Of a DNA stretch of 64,000 nt, positions 47,781-59,310 are shown piece by piece; position 1 is the first letter of the stretch; every line of letters starts with the position of its first letter. A program made the position numbers and the translations under genes. The notes beneath the pieces were generated by a model, which saw only the letters and a list, made by a program, of their open reading frames with translations, made no database searches and had not been told where the DNA came from. This DNA is from Akebia trifoliata (taxonomy: Eukaryota > Streptophyta > Magnoliopsida > Ranunculales > Lardizabalaceae), in assembly GCA_017979445.1 (NCBI GenBank), contig CM030705.1, positions 17,191,040 through 17,255,039 on the forward strand, written 5' to 3'.

Positions 47781-48819
47781 TTTATAATATCTTCTTTGAT
47801 TCCATTGATATAGACGAGTATCTATTCCATTTTGAACAACACCCAAGCTTGTACCTAACATACCCTTATATGATCACACGAACAAGTCTTTAGAAATTTC
47901 TGAGTAAATTCATTATCCCCTTGTGTTCCTTTGGGGATAGGATGATTTCTATTTGAATCTCTTTAGGAATCATTTTCCTTTCCGAGGTCAATGACCTGTG
48001 CTTTCTCGATTAAAAGTTGAGCCCGACTCTTATTTTCTTGTTCAGGAGAAAAATATATCATTGAAGCTAGATTATTAGTTAATTCATTAATGCGCTCGAG
48101 GTATTCAAAAAATTTATTTATTCAAATGGGGCGACAGACGTCATTCTAGACTTGGCAAACTCGACTCATAGAAATAAAAGGGGTAGACCCAACCTAAAGA
48201 AGACATGACCTTACTGAAGAAAATGACTCAAGTTAACCCAAATGACTCATGGAAACTCAAGACAAGTAATCACACGAGTCTGATTAAGACTGAGGACTGA
48301 GATATTGCTTATAACCGGTAGGATTGAAGCACTATGATCTTCAAATAATAACTGGACGATGTTGAGAAATTTTGAAGTCATTTCTGACTGTTAACTTGAT
48401 ATTGACGTTTACTCTAACTGACCGGATTTACAACCCTAGCTAGACGATGGACGATTGAGCTTAGATACAATGATAACTCTTAAACCTTTTTGAAGGTGAA
48501 TTTAACCAATTTCAGTGTCACCCCCTTGATAACATTTTAAATGAACCTTGAGATTTTATTGAATTTTGTGCACCAATCCATTAAACAATTCATCCATTCA
48601 ATGATTATTCAAAAGGAAAATAATTTTATTGCACTCTTGAAAATAATGTTTTTATTGAATAACAATTTTCACAATTCTGATTATTTTTTGCAATTTCTTT
48701 TTAAAAAAACATATTTTGATAATTTTACAAGGTCCATGCAAAAAATAGATTTTTGGTAAAAAACATATTTCAAAAATTTTCCATGCAAAAATAGATATTT
48801 TGTAAATCATGTTTCCTTC

Positions 48820-49040
48820 ATTTTCTTTTCTTTTGGAAAACATTTTTCCTCTGAAAAATAGTTTTTTATTTGGAAAGCATTTTCTCTTGAAAAATCTTAT
48901 TCTTATGGAAAACGTTTTTTCTTAGAAAATATTTTTTCTAGAGAATAACACTTTTTTCTGGAAAACACTTCTTTTGAAAAATATTTTTTCTGGAAAATAC
49001 TTTCCCTTTGTAAACTATTTTTCTTCTTTGAAAATTTAAT
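48820..49040. repeat. Degenerate GGAAAACATTTT repeats (element B)
   Basis: Counterpart of 20660-20930. Confidence 0.7.
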
Positions 49041-49056
49041 TTCTATTTCGATTTAA

Positions 49057-50045
49057 ATGGCCCGGTCCATCAGGATTGTTGGATCGAGTTGGGCTTGGTC
49101 ATTTGCAAGAGATGGATTTTTTATTGGGTCGGTGCACCCATTTTAATTTTCAAAAACAACACTTTTGATCCTTGAGGACAATCATACACTCTGATCTCAT
49201 CCTTCACATCATTCGCATACATTCATCAATCACATGCATTCATTTAATAAACAACCCGAGAACACCCACGATAAGTTCAAGTCGTGACCTACGGGGAAGG
49301 TTTCTAGACTCTAAGCTTACTACGTGCAATGCATTTTTATTTGGCCACCCTTGCCCAAGCACACCTATATACCTTTCGATACGTGGTGACTTGGTTTGAT
49401 ATACCGTATAGGTGATAATCTAAAATCTCAATTCACTTCTCTAAAGCCAAAAACAGCCAGTTTGATCTCCAGTTAAGAGGTGGCTCACAATGCTGAGCAA
49501 GGACCCACTTAAATACCTTTCGTCTAGAATAGACGTAGTCTATCCCCCTCGTACAATAGGGTACAGCGGGGCAAGATCTTGCTTAGGCACCGATTTTTAC
49601 CAAGAAGTGCAATCGATATACTTAGATTATCTTTTATACCTATGGTTACGAGTCAAGAGTTGTAGCTTTCATAAATGGTTTGACATCCCACGAGGGGACC
49701 GACCACGTACTAGTACTACGTTGGCAATCGAGACATGTGACTGTATGGCTTACAATAGGTCAAAGGCTCAGGTCACTCCAGCCTAGGTGCATCAATATAT
49801 CTCTTAGAATCACCTGATCAAACGATATTGATACCCCAGTTTGATATACCTTAAGGTACGTGACTAGAGTTGTGATTTTCATGAATGACGTTGCATCTCC
49901 AAAGAGACCGGGCCACGCACTAGTGCCACGTTGGTTAAATGGGACGTGTAAGTGAGTAAAGCGGTAAACGTGCATGTGGTGTGTGCAAAACAGGGTGGGG
50001 TGTGCCTGGGGCCTTTTCTTTCAGATAAATAGGCCCATGGGCCAA
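49057..50045 (-). other. Conserved non-coding internal segment of element B
   Basis: Counterpart of 20940-21960. Similarity to element A ends near 50045, where the B-specific cargo begins. Confidence 0.6.
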
Positions 50046-50394
50046 ATCGCAATACCAAAATATGGATATTAGAAAAATATGATCATATATCACAAATATC
50101 CAAAAGCATCAGAATCAAGATCAAGGCATGCACATCAAATATATATATCAATTAAGATCATGACATATCAGATGAACAATTAGTCGGGATAGCACAAGAA
50201 TAATCAATCATCGATCAACCATTGCGGTAGGCACAAGAAAAATCTCTTTTTTTATTTATTTTTAGAGACATACTTGGCAAACTTTTTTGTTGAATTTTTA
50301 ATACAAAATTCCCTTACTTTATGAAGTTTGCTGCACAACAAATTTGTGAGTGAGAACACTAGCTACCTCAACTAACTAAGATAGATTTGAAACA

Positions 50395-50720
50395 TTACTA
50401 AGGGTTATTGAGTTCACGTGGACCATCACGTGGACCATCACATTGACACATCAATATCACAACCTTCTACGTTTCCCGTAAAAGGTTTAGGATTGTAAAA
50501 TTAAAATTCGACAATAAATTCCTCTTTTTAAAAGCTTAAACTTGAGATTTTGAAAGTGAACGGCTATCGCAATTCGAAGTTTAAAAAATTTTGTAAGTTT
50601 TTTTTGTTTTTGTTTTTGTTTTTATTTTTTTTTTTATCTTTAGAAAAACTCTTAAAATTTCTTCCTCCACAAACTCGTGATATCAAATCGAAAAATTTTC
50701 ACTTTTTCGAGTGCCACGTG
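50395..50720 (+). repeat. Dispersed repeat family copy inside element B
   Basis: GTGGACCATCACATTGACAC, ATCACAACCTTCTACGTTTC, TTGAAAGTGAACGGCTATCG and CTTCCTCCACAAACTCGTG follow the family order. Element A has no copy at this place. Confidence 0.5.
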
Positions 50721-51468
50721 ATTCCTCAATACCACTTAGTAAGAAAGAAATCTTACTAAACTAGTAAGGCTAGCCTTACTAACAATCTTGTTAATTAACT
50801 CATCAAGGAGTGGGACCCATATTTTTACAAATGATTTGGCCACCTAAAATACCCTAATTAAATAACAGATGTTGAGAAGGGGGGTATTATTCAATCTTTT
50901 ACTTTTTACCAGATGTAGGCCCCACTAGTAACAAAAATAATGGAGTTAAGCTTTACTCCAAATAATCGGGTCCCACTCAAAATTTTTTTTTTTTTAAGTA
51001 ACAACTTCAAAAAGTATGGGAGCTTTTTAGTGTTAAAAAGAAAACATAAAACTTAATTCTGCCAAGCTCATTTTTTTTTTTTTTTAATTTTTTAGATAAC
51101 AAAAAAAAAAACAAAATTGCCAGTGGATCATAAAAATCCAAATGGCCCACCCAGGAGAAGGTCTTAACAGTTTGACGGTCAAACTTGTTTGAGTATATGA
51201 TACTGTATGAAAACCCCTGACTAATTCTTTTATGAGCATGATGAGATAAAAACATTGACCTTGACCGAGTAAGACTCAATTTTGGCCCAGCTCAGAGCAA
51301 TCATAACCAGTGGACGGATGTATCGTATAAAATCCAATCCCTAAATCCCCACACATTGGATTTCTAAGGTTCAATTAGAAAGAAAAAATTAAATCAGGAG
51401 TTGAGCTTCTTACCAGGAAATCGAGGAAGTTGAACAAACGAGTTGACCCAGATTACACCTTCCAAACC

Positions 51469-51991
51469 TTACCGGTTCTGATCATCATCTGTTACTATCT
51501 TCACCCTACTTTCTTTATCTTCAACTTGCATTCTGTTTGGATCATCGATTTTCGAAGTTGGGTACTTGTAATTCCACTCATGACAGCGGATTCAACTGAT
51601 GAACGGGTGGGAGCTGAGGCCTCAATCTTCACCACACATCTTCATTGCTTAATACGTCCCACACCCCATCTGATGCAAGCACAATGAATTGATCCCTCTC
51701 TGTGAGTACACTATGAGAAAACTCTGGCATAGATATCACTCCATAATCCCTCAAACAGAAATCTCCAAACACCCTAGCCATTGTTAACCCAGATGCATCA
51801 TCAAACGGTAACCAAATCTTATACACTTCGGTTTCATCTTGGAGCGCAAAGACCATTCTTTTACTGCTTTTAATCCATTCAGATTCCCTCGGCAAGTCAG
51901 GTTTCAGATCAACTATTAATTTGACTGCAATCATGGGGTCACTGTCGTCTTTAGATCCCACCATCGCCTGAGAATCTCCAATGTTTCCCAT
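51469..51991 (-). pseudogene. PP2C protein phosphatase, C-terminal fragment (clade E type)
   Basis: PP2Cs are Mg/Mn-dependent Ser/Thr phosphatases. The minus-strand reading begins MGNIGDSQAMVGSKDDSD and continues IAVKLIVDLKPDLPRESEWI, VFALQDE, IWLPFDDASGLTMARVFGDF, LRDYGVISMPEFS and FIVLASDGVWDVLSNEDV. GDS, GLTMARVFGD and the metal-binding Asp of DGVWD are standard PP2C motifs. Only the second half of the fold is present: the N-terminal DGHG metal site is missing. After SNEDV a frameshift leads into VKIEASAPTRSSVESAV, and a second into NYKYPTSKIDDPNRMQVEDK, ending at a stop at 51469. No intron is visible. It is fused at its 5' side to MCM3 sequence. Confidence 0.92.
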
Positions 51992-52253
51992 TCTTTTAGA
52001 TCTTTAGGATCGATGTTTCGAGTAACCTCTGTAACTGCGTTAGAGCATGGTTGCATGAATTCACTAAGTTCTTTTTTTTTAATTAATTCGGTGTTGAAGT
52101 CATGGCGATCCGAGGTGTCGATGATAAGATGAAGCTGTTTATGCTTTATTATTTCTCGAATAGATTCCATATAGATCTCCTATCCGATATCTTGATCCAA
52201 GAACTCCCTGAATGTTCTTCTGTTAGCTGCCATGGTTCTTCACTAATATCCAT
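51992..52253 (-). pseudogene. MCM3: MCM3 replication helicase subunit, N-terminal fragment
   Basis: The minus strand starts MDISEE at 52253. After a one-base loss it continues AANRRTFREFLDQDIG, a stop codon, EIYMESIREIIKHKQLHLII, then FNTEL, and SEFMQPCSNAVTEVTRNIDP then KDLKE. This is the start of plant MCM3 (pattern EFLDQD..., IREMI...HRLII, then YMQP.SDAVTEV.RNLDPK.LKEG). MCM3 is one of six subunits of the MCM2-7 helicase that licenses and unwinds replication origins in the nucleus. Only about 87 of some 770 residues are present, with no ATPase domain. At KDLKE the sequence passes directly into PP2C. It is non-functional as MCM3. Confidence 0.87.
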
Positions 52254-52286
52254 TCTTCCTCCCTCTCTCTCTCTCTCTCATCAGAA

Positions 52287-52306
52287 ATCAAATTTTTTAT
52301 TTTTTT
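52287..52306 (-). other. A-rich tract between RPS5 and MCM3 fragments
   Basis: On the minus strand the tract reads CACCAAAAAAATAAAAAATT. It lies about 135 bp after the RPS5 stop and 35 bp before the MCM3 start. It could be the remnant of an RPS5 poly(A) tail, which would mark an mRNA-derived capture, but it is short and interrupted. Confidence 0.35.
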
Positions 52307-52438
52307 GGTGATGAAAAGTCACTGATCAACCAAATAAACCATACCTTATAGTTGAAAACTTCACTTAGAACTTAAAAGATGAGAAGGACAAAACTCTCTT
52401 ACTGTTAGTTCCTTGATAAAACCTACCGTGATTATTCT

Positions 52439-53008
52439 CTATCGGTTGGCCTTGGCAACACGCTCAATCTGTTGGAAGATCCCTTGGCAGTATTGATCAA
52501 CTCATCAGCCAAGCACTCAGCTGTGGTCTTAATATTCCTGAACGAACTCTCACGAGCACCTGTTGTAAGAAGATAAATGGCCTGATTGACACGCCTCAAA
52601 GGAGAAATATCAACAGCTTGACGCCTAACAACACCCGCTGAACCAATTCGTGTGGCATCTTCTCTTGGCCCACTGGTGATCACAGCATCCACTATGATTT
52701 GAATTGGGTTAGCATCTGTGAGGAGATGAATGATCTCCATGGCATGCTTGATGATACGGACTGCCATCAGCTTCTTTCCGTTGTTGCGTCCGTGCATCAT
52801 CAGGGAATTGGTCAACCTCTCAACAATGGGGCATTGGGCCTTCCTGAATCTCTTGGCCGAGTACCTACCAGCCGTATGTGGGACATATGTAGCGTGCTTG
52901 GATGTGCTGACACCAATGGAATCTGCCAAAGAAATGTCACCAACCTCGACGTCTTCGAAGGACCATCTGTTGAAGAGTTTTAACTTCTGGTTGAGCGACG
53001 ATCGCCAT
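52439..53008 (-). pseudogene. RPS5: 40S ribosomal protein S5 (uS7), nearly full-length intronless pseudogene
   Basis: RPS5 (uS7) is an essential protein of the small ribosomal subunit head near the E site. The minus strand begins [10 protein letters not shown] at 53008. One extra base (about 52978-52981) shifts the frame, and the next frame reads [20 protein letters not shown], then ASKH-like [44 protein letters not shown] and so on to [16 protein letters not shown]. These are the usual conserved blocks of plant RPS5. After SSN about 25 bases are missing; the normal end [13 protein letters not shown] is then found in another frame (stop at 52439). Two frame breaks make it a pseudogene. No intron interrupts it. 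A GA-rich leader (about 53050-53100) precedes it. Confidence 0.95.
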
Positions 53009-53179
53009 GGTTGTAATCTTGCTCAGAGACGATTATGAGAACTCCTAAAAAACCATAAACTTGCCTCTCTCGCTCTCTCTCTATCACTCTCTCTATTCTC
53101 CTATTTTTAACGTGTGTGGCTGCTGCTGTTTCAGCCCATGTAAGAAGGAGATAGAAGGAACAAAACATGACTTTTGTTA

Positions 53180-53747
53180 TCAGCACACCAGCTTGGCAGT
53201 GCAGTTTTTTCTTTTTTTTTTTTTAAATAAAACTTTTACTCTAGACACACCACTTAAGGGGTTGCTGTTGCCAACAGCACGCCCAAAATCTATTTTTTCT
53301 TTCTTTCTGTCGATGGATACATACGCTGCCAAAGGGCAGACCGATGCACACTCAATAAAAAAAAATAGAATTTTCTTCTTTTATGCGCGTTGTTAATGGA
53401 CAAATCGGCAAACTCTTAAAAATAAAAAAATTTAACGAGAGATCCACATACGAAAATAAATAATAAAAACCCATGTTACAAAAATCGTCATCCTATCTCA
53501 ATAAAGTCATCCTTTTGAAATCTCGAATTATTTCAAGTCATTCCAAATGATCGTTGATTAAATCATAAACAAATAATGACAAGCAAAAATTGAATATTCA
53601 CAACTCAAACACACAATCCATAATTGAACAAAAAGAATGATAGAGATAACTACCAAATAAATAAATAAACTAACAAATAAACAAAAATCTAGATCGTTTT
53701 AGCAATGCTCCCATACTTGGGGATTTTTCAAGTCTGATCCTCAAAAG
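53180..53747 (-). other. 5' leader of element B
   Basis: Non-coding. 53480-53747 is homologous to the leader of element A (CTCAATAAAGTCATCC, GATCCTCAAAAGTCCCC). It also has CACACCA phrases, as in A. Confidence 0.55.
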
Positions 53748-53766
53748 TCCCCAGTGGATTCGCCAT
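53748..53766 (-). other. Primer-binding site of element B
   Basis: On the minus strand TGGCGAATCCACTGGGGACT follows the LTR end after one base. It differs from element A (TGGCGACTCCGCTGGGGAC) at two positions. Confidence 0.7.
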
Positions 53767-55506
53767 TGAAAGCGCCCTCGATCTGCGGGGTGCGCGGATC
53801 CGCTTTTGACCCTTGAGGTTTGGGAGTCGCCACCTAGTTATTGTGGTCTAGGAACCAAACTGACTCTAACATGGATAAAAAGAACTAATCTACCATAGAA
53901 AATCTGAATTCGGGGATCATGTTACGGGGTTGGAAGGTGTTAGGCACCAATCCCGCCCGGCCAAAGCCGGTCTCTACTAACTTCCCAAATATATCACATT
54001 GCTAAAAATCTAGATAAAAACAAAAAATAAAAATTTCATACATTTCTGATAGCAAGGATTTTGCTCCCTCAAATCTGACAAAAAGAGCTCCTTGTACTGT
54101 ACTCCCTTGCTTCGTTCTGTCTCCGGATTTGACTTCGGATCTCCTAGATCAAGGTATCTCCTTGTTTCTGAATCTGAACTCTTCAAGTTTGTTGCGGATT
54201 TAGGGGTGTTTTTAGAGGGATTTTAGGGGTTTTCTAGACAAAAATTGAATGGGGAATGTTAGGTAAGGAGTTGGAGCTCCAAAACTAGGGTTTATGGGAG
54301 GCTATAGGGGCTTCTAGACCTACTTCTCTTAGGGTTTATGATTTGATACGAAAATAAGGTGTGAACACCTCTATTTATAGATTTTTTTAGGGGTTGATTT
54401 TGATAAAGTTAGTATTTAATTAGAGTTCTTTTAATTAGAGTTGTGTTTTAGTTAGACTTGTTTTAGGTAGAATTGTATTTTAATTAGAATTGTTTTAGGT
54501 AGAATTGTTTTTAAGTTAGAACTCTATTAGATTGAGTTATTATTTAATTAGAACTCTATTATGACTTTTGGTCTTATTTGATTGACTTTTAATGTTTTGA
54601 CTTTAGTCTTAATTGATTGACTTTTAATATCTTGACTTCAGTTTTGCTTAATTGATTTTAATTTTGACTTTAGTCTCACTTGATTGACTTTAATACCTTG
54701 GCTTCAGTCTTGCTTGATTTACTTTTAATTTTTGGAGAACCCCCCTCTAAAATATCTTTAATTCTTTGGACCCCCAAATGGAGGGGTCCTTAAAGAAATA
54801 TCTCACGAACCCTCAACAATTTTACTTGAAAATCCGATTGATCGATTTCTTCAGTTCAAAATTTTAAATTAATTTTATTAATGTTTCATTTTAATTATTT
54901 AATATTTTATTTATTAATTTTGAATTTTTTAATTATGAAAATTGTGAAATTACCGTTTTGCCCCCAGAGAGGACTTTCACGTTTTAAGTCGGTTTTTAAT
55001 GTTCTAAGATGTTTTAGAATCGATTTTTCGTAAGGAAATTCAATGGAAATATTAGTTTGTGTCATTTATGAAATTTTTTGTGTGAAATGATCATGAACTT
55101 TATGAGGGGCATTTTCATAATTTTGTCAAATTCTGTTAAAATTGATGAAATGATTTATTTGATTCTGATTTGTTATTTTATGTGTTCGAGAGAGTTTTCC
55201 TAAGCGTAACGTAGGCTCTAGGGTTGTTTTGAGTTTAGGGGTATTTTGGTAATTTGGTCAATTTTTAGTGATTTTTATCGTGAAACTTCTTTTTGGTCTA
55301 CAAGATGATTTCTATGTTTCTGGGGTCGTATTTTCCTAACGTAACGTGGTTTCTAAGGTTTTGTCAATTCGAAATACCTCATCCAGATTTCTGAAACATA
55401 TTTGGTAACAAAATAAAGTAATGGAATACACATCCATCATTGGGAATCATTGCGATCGGGTTGACGAGTTGATTAATCAGGCGAGTGCAAAAATGGGGTG
55501 TCTACA
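53767..55506 (-). repeat. 5' LTR of element B
   Basis: 1740 bp, paired with 42345-44088. TATA motif: complement of 54372-54379, TATAAATA. Transcription from here would run leftward through the RPS5, MCM3 and PP2C fragments in their sense direction. Confidence 0.92.
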
Positions 55507-55835
55507 AGGAGTCAAAGAGGGTACACGAAATTCCATCTTCTATAACAATTCAAAGTTATTACTTTCACAATTCACTTGTTTCTTTTCCTACTTCATCCAA
55601 AGATAGATGTTTCAGTGTATTCTTTAAGAACAAATACATTCGATACTTGGGTAGGATAGTATTGCTAATTCTCATATAGACAAAAGGATCACTTGAGTCT
55701 TAATTTATCATTCAATGCGCTCAGTTAACTTGTTTAGATCACTTGACAACCCTCCTATTTTATTATATGTATGACTTCCAATTCGATGTTGGTCAAGTGC
55801 ATGGTGAAATCATGGGCAATTGAACCAAGGTCTAT

Positions 55836-56085
55836 GGTATTATAACAGGTTAGATGCATTTCTCCTTTGTCACTATGCCTCATGAGTTCCTTATGGGCAT
55901 GTGTGTTCTACAAGCTTATTTGCAGATTTGGAATGTACAGTGTGGTTCCTACACCTCCTCTATGGGATTATAAGAGGTTAGCTGCATTTCTTCTTGGTCA
56001 CTATGCCTCATGAGTTCCTCAAGTGTGTGTATGTTCTGCCAGCTTATTTGCATATTTGCTATGTATAGTGTGGTTTCTGCACCAC
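55836..56085 (+). repeat. Tandem duplication of about 125 bp in the CACTA element
   Basis: Two diverged copies (about 55836-55960 and 55964-56085) share AGGTTAGATGCATTTCT, GTCACTATGCCTCATGAGTT, AGCTTATTTGCA and GTGTGGTTCCTACACC. Confidence 0.75.
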
Positions 56086-56170
56086 TATTCTGTGGGTAAA
56101 TAATTGATTAGCTAACACCATTGGTGCTTAATATCCCTTCATTGGCTCAACAATTTGTGTTCCTTTGCAG

Positions 56171-57778
56171 GTTTTATTGACAACAAATGTTGATGGGTTG
56201 AGGTTTGTAAAGGTAACCCTGCAAGTTTCTTATGCTACTGAGTGTCTGCATGCTATAAATTTGTACATTTTTAGGCCTTATTTCAAATGCAAATGAGTGT
56301 CAATTTGTGACCCAATCATGTAGCTGCTTGGATTTGATATGAACCAATCATTTTCTGATCCATTAATGGGTGTATTAAAATGTAGATTAATGATGTTATA
56401 AATTTTATTTAGATATATGATGTATATCTATATTTCATACATATTGTTTATTGAATCTGATTTGATCTAAGACGAATCCAGTACAAGTGTTACTAGATTG
56501 GATTTAGATCCACTTGTTGGTATAAGGGATCTAATCCAATTCCAAACGAACTCTCATAGCCTAGACATTATCGCTTTGGGTCACATCCGGTTCTATCGAA
56601 GAGTTTGCTTGATTCTCTTAATTCATATCATGAGCTTCCTATAATGTATGCTATCACCATGTGTAGATTAAAAACAAAAATTACATGGGCTATTAAAAAG
56701 AAAGATTTGATATCTTAAAAAAAAAAAAAAAAAACTTTTGGCATTAAGAGCTTTATCCCCTTTTTAGTATGGAGACTTTCTCAATTTATTTTGCTTTTGA
56801 TCCTTGTTCATGAACATTTCATATATTTTTCTTAGACTCAGAATGATTTTGCATTCAATGTTTCCAAAGTGAAAGAACAACTAATGCAAGGTTAATGCTT
56901 ACAAAGGTAGAGTTATGTAACTGCCCCATGTTTATTAATCTAACATTTTTATAGCCAATTTGTTTTCTTTTGAATGGAAAATTATTATATGTAATGATGA
57001 CTTAAAATTATTGTTTCTATATTTAATTGATAGTATAAATCTTACACTGTAGTCTTTAGATAATTTTATTAAACTAAAAGTTTGTGTCAAAGCTTTCTTT
57101 CTACCATATTTTATTATCTTGGATCTTTCCATTCTCTTTAGGTATGGAAGGAATTATTGCTTAAGGAGCACTCATAATGGCTAAAGAGTAAAATTGAAAA
57201 TAAAATCTTGGATAGTCTTTATCCTACTAATGAGTAAAAAATTATAGGGTGTTCTAAAATTTAGAAAGTTTGCAAGGAACATTTACAGAGGTGTCAATGA
57301 AGATGCTGATTCATTGGGCAAGGGAGGTATATTTAACCAATTCTTGTTAGGTTTGGTTGGGTTAGATGGTTTGGCTGGATAGGCACCACTACTCTTGCTG
57401 CCATAATCTTCTGTTTTGCCACTACTACTAATAGCGACCACTTCCTCTATAATCTTCGCTACTGCCCCAAAGTCCTCTTAGTGTTCTTTACTATGCTCCA
57501 CCAGTGCATAATCAATAATATGCTAATGCTGCTGTGTTGAAAGTTGAAATGTGATAAAATATTACATTGTGATCTTGTATTACTAATCATTTGGTCTCTT
57601 TTATTGATCAAGTCTAAACTATGTCGTTGAATAACAATATCTTTGGAAGCTTTATTCTTTTTATTTCCTTTTGTCCCTACAAACTAATTTTATCACTTGG
57701 TTTTCTTAATTTGTTTCACAGTATGTACTCTATATGGAGGATTCTATTCTTGGTATTGTGGTAGACGGTAAAACAGAA
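56171..57778 (+). pseudogene. RRP40: Two captured exons of an RRP40-like exosome gene, with intron
   Basis: RRP40 is an RNA-binding cap subunit of the nuclear and cytoplasmic RNA exosome. The second exon (57722-57778, 19 codons, flanked by TTTCACAG and GTAAGTATC) reads YVLYMEDSILGIVVDGKTE, matching the plant RRP40 segment YVP..EDSVLGIVVDSKSD. The preceding exon (56171-56212, TTTGCAG before, GTAACC after) is decayed. At nucleotide level GTTTTATTGACAACAAATG and GGGTTGAGGTTTG fit RFSRPNKYWVE, the residues just upstream in RRP40, with one indel. The order of exons agrees with the gene. The later exons (NFLVDIKGP onwards) are absent. It is a genomic, intron-bearing fragment inside the CACTA element. 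Confidence 0.68.
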
Positions 57779-58243
57779 GTAAGTATCGTTTTACAAACTT
57801 TACAACAATTGGAGTTCAATATGTTTTTTTCTTTTTAAATCGTGTTAGTGGGTTTAACTTGGAGGGAATGTTGTGCTTTGCTCCTACAAATTAGTTGGTC
57901 ATATTCTTGTAATAGGTAAATGAGGCAAAGTGTAGCCTGTTTATAATTTTTTAGGAGACATTAGCTTGAAGATGGTATTATTTTGGTTGGTATATAATAT
58001 TCCATCCTGTTAGATACAACTATACCTATTTGTAGCTTCCCTCTACTTATACTTGTTTGTGGTCTTCCCTGTTATATTTTATTTTGTGGAAATGCAAGTG
58101 AAACTCAATTATTATATGATATGACAACACATGAATTGCATAATAGCATAATCTTTACACTTTTAATCGTTATCTTGTTCTTTGCCTTATCAGTTATTGT
58201 GAAGAGTAATAGCATTAATTCGTTTCATGTTCATGTCAGAGCT

Positions 58244-58294
58244 AATAATAATAATAAGAAGAAGAAGAAGAAGAAGAAGGAGAAGGAGAAGAGC
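58244..58294 (+). repeat. AAT/AAG microsatellite
   Basis: AATAATAATAATAAG passes into GAAGAAGAAG and GGAGAAGGAGAAG. The Lys/Glu-rich end of the short ORF here derives from it. Confidence 0.9.
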
Positions 58295-59019
58295 AAGTGT
58301 TAATGGCATTTCAGCCGCTCTTAAACCTCTAGATCTAAATGAGGATACGTAAGACAAGTCTTAACTAATGCTCGAACCGAAACAACTCTTCTTCTCTCTT
58401 CTCTAATCCTCAACATTTGATGATTCCATGTTTCAATTTCATTTCTAATTAATTTCAATGTTTTCTTTTTTTTAAATTCTTCTGTGGCGGCAATTTTTAC
58501 ATATCTTTGATACCTCTGTTGGCATAACAGGTGAATAAAATTTACTTTTCGATTCAGAAATTAGAAACAAAAACAATACTTTTATAACCAAATTTTATGA
58601 AAGTTTAAAAATGAATTATTAATTATTTATAAACATTTGCTTTATCCCCTATCTCTTGTCGTTTTGAAAATTTTTCACAGGGAAGACTCTTATGGACTAC
58701 TATTGAACTCTCAAAATAGAGCTTTACGAGTGCTTGAAACTTGTAATGTATATATGGTAATGTAGGGAAGAAGTGATGGGTAGGTTTCTTGTTTTAGGGG
58801 GGAGGGGGGGTGATTCTATTTTATAATTTTGATGGTGAAGTATTTGATAATTTTGTAAATTATGATTAATTGTAACACTTTTTGTGTATAAATAAATGTG
58901 ATAGAGAACATCAATGTTCTCTTTTTGTGTCTATTTTAACCACGGTTAATGGTGGCATAGAAAAAAAAATTATAATTAATTTTTTTTTAAAGTTTAGATA
59001 TTGCTTTATGATCACTTTT

Positions 59020-59310
59020 GACATCGGTTTGTAACTGATGTCTAAAAGTCTCAGACCTAGAACATCAGTCTTATAGACATCGGATTTTAAATCGATGTCT
59101 AATGTGTTATTATTGTGCCGGTGCTTATAGATTTGGAACGCGTCTAAGCCGTTCCAAATTCTGATATCTGGAACGGTTCTTAACCGTTCCAAATCCTGAA
59201 ATATAGAACGGCTGGAGGCTTACAGCCGTTTAAACTCATTAACGACGCCTCGATTAGAGACGGACTGCAAACCGTTTCATACTGGCTTAGGAACGATTAG
59301 AAACCGTTCC
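59020..59310. repeat. Subterminal inverted repeats of the CACTA right end
   Basis: Two palindromic units GACATCGGTTTGTAACTGATG-TC (59020-59042) and GACATCGGATTTTAAATCGA-TGTC (59076-59099) are followed by five AACCGTTCC or GCCGTT-type motifs to 59310. The GACATCGG type also occurs at 33260-33475. Confidence 0.7.

Larger units (their letters stand above)
42345..55506 (-). mobile_element. Gypsy element B, LTR retrotransposon carrying three host gene fragments
   Basis: A 13.2 kb element lies on the minus strand, nested in the CACTA element. The 5' LTR is 53767-55506, primer site 53748-53766, polypurine tract 44090-44105 and 3' LTR 42345-44088. The target duplication is AAGAG on the left and AGGAG on the right (4 of 5). 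The LTRs differ at roughly forty positions by eye (about 97-98% identical). The interior, in sense order, is leader, RPS5, MCM3 N-terminus, PP2C C-terminus, conserved non-coding block, integrase relic, hairpin repeats and 33-bp minisatellite. I saw no gag, protease or reverse transcriptase, so any mobility would depend on proteins in trans. Confidence 0.92.

Noticed and set aside
49490..49786. 98-codon + frame in element B
   Set aside because: It is on the antisense strand of the element, is not kept open in element A (about 21400-21690), and has no recognisable motif.
52439..53008. Functional RPS5 gene
   Set aside because: A one-base insertion near codon 10 and a ~25-base loss before the last nine codons break the frame, and it lies inside a retrotransposon.
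52699..53038. Two + frames of about 100 codons
   Set aside because: They are antisense shadows of the RPS5 pseudogene.
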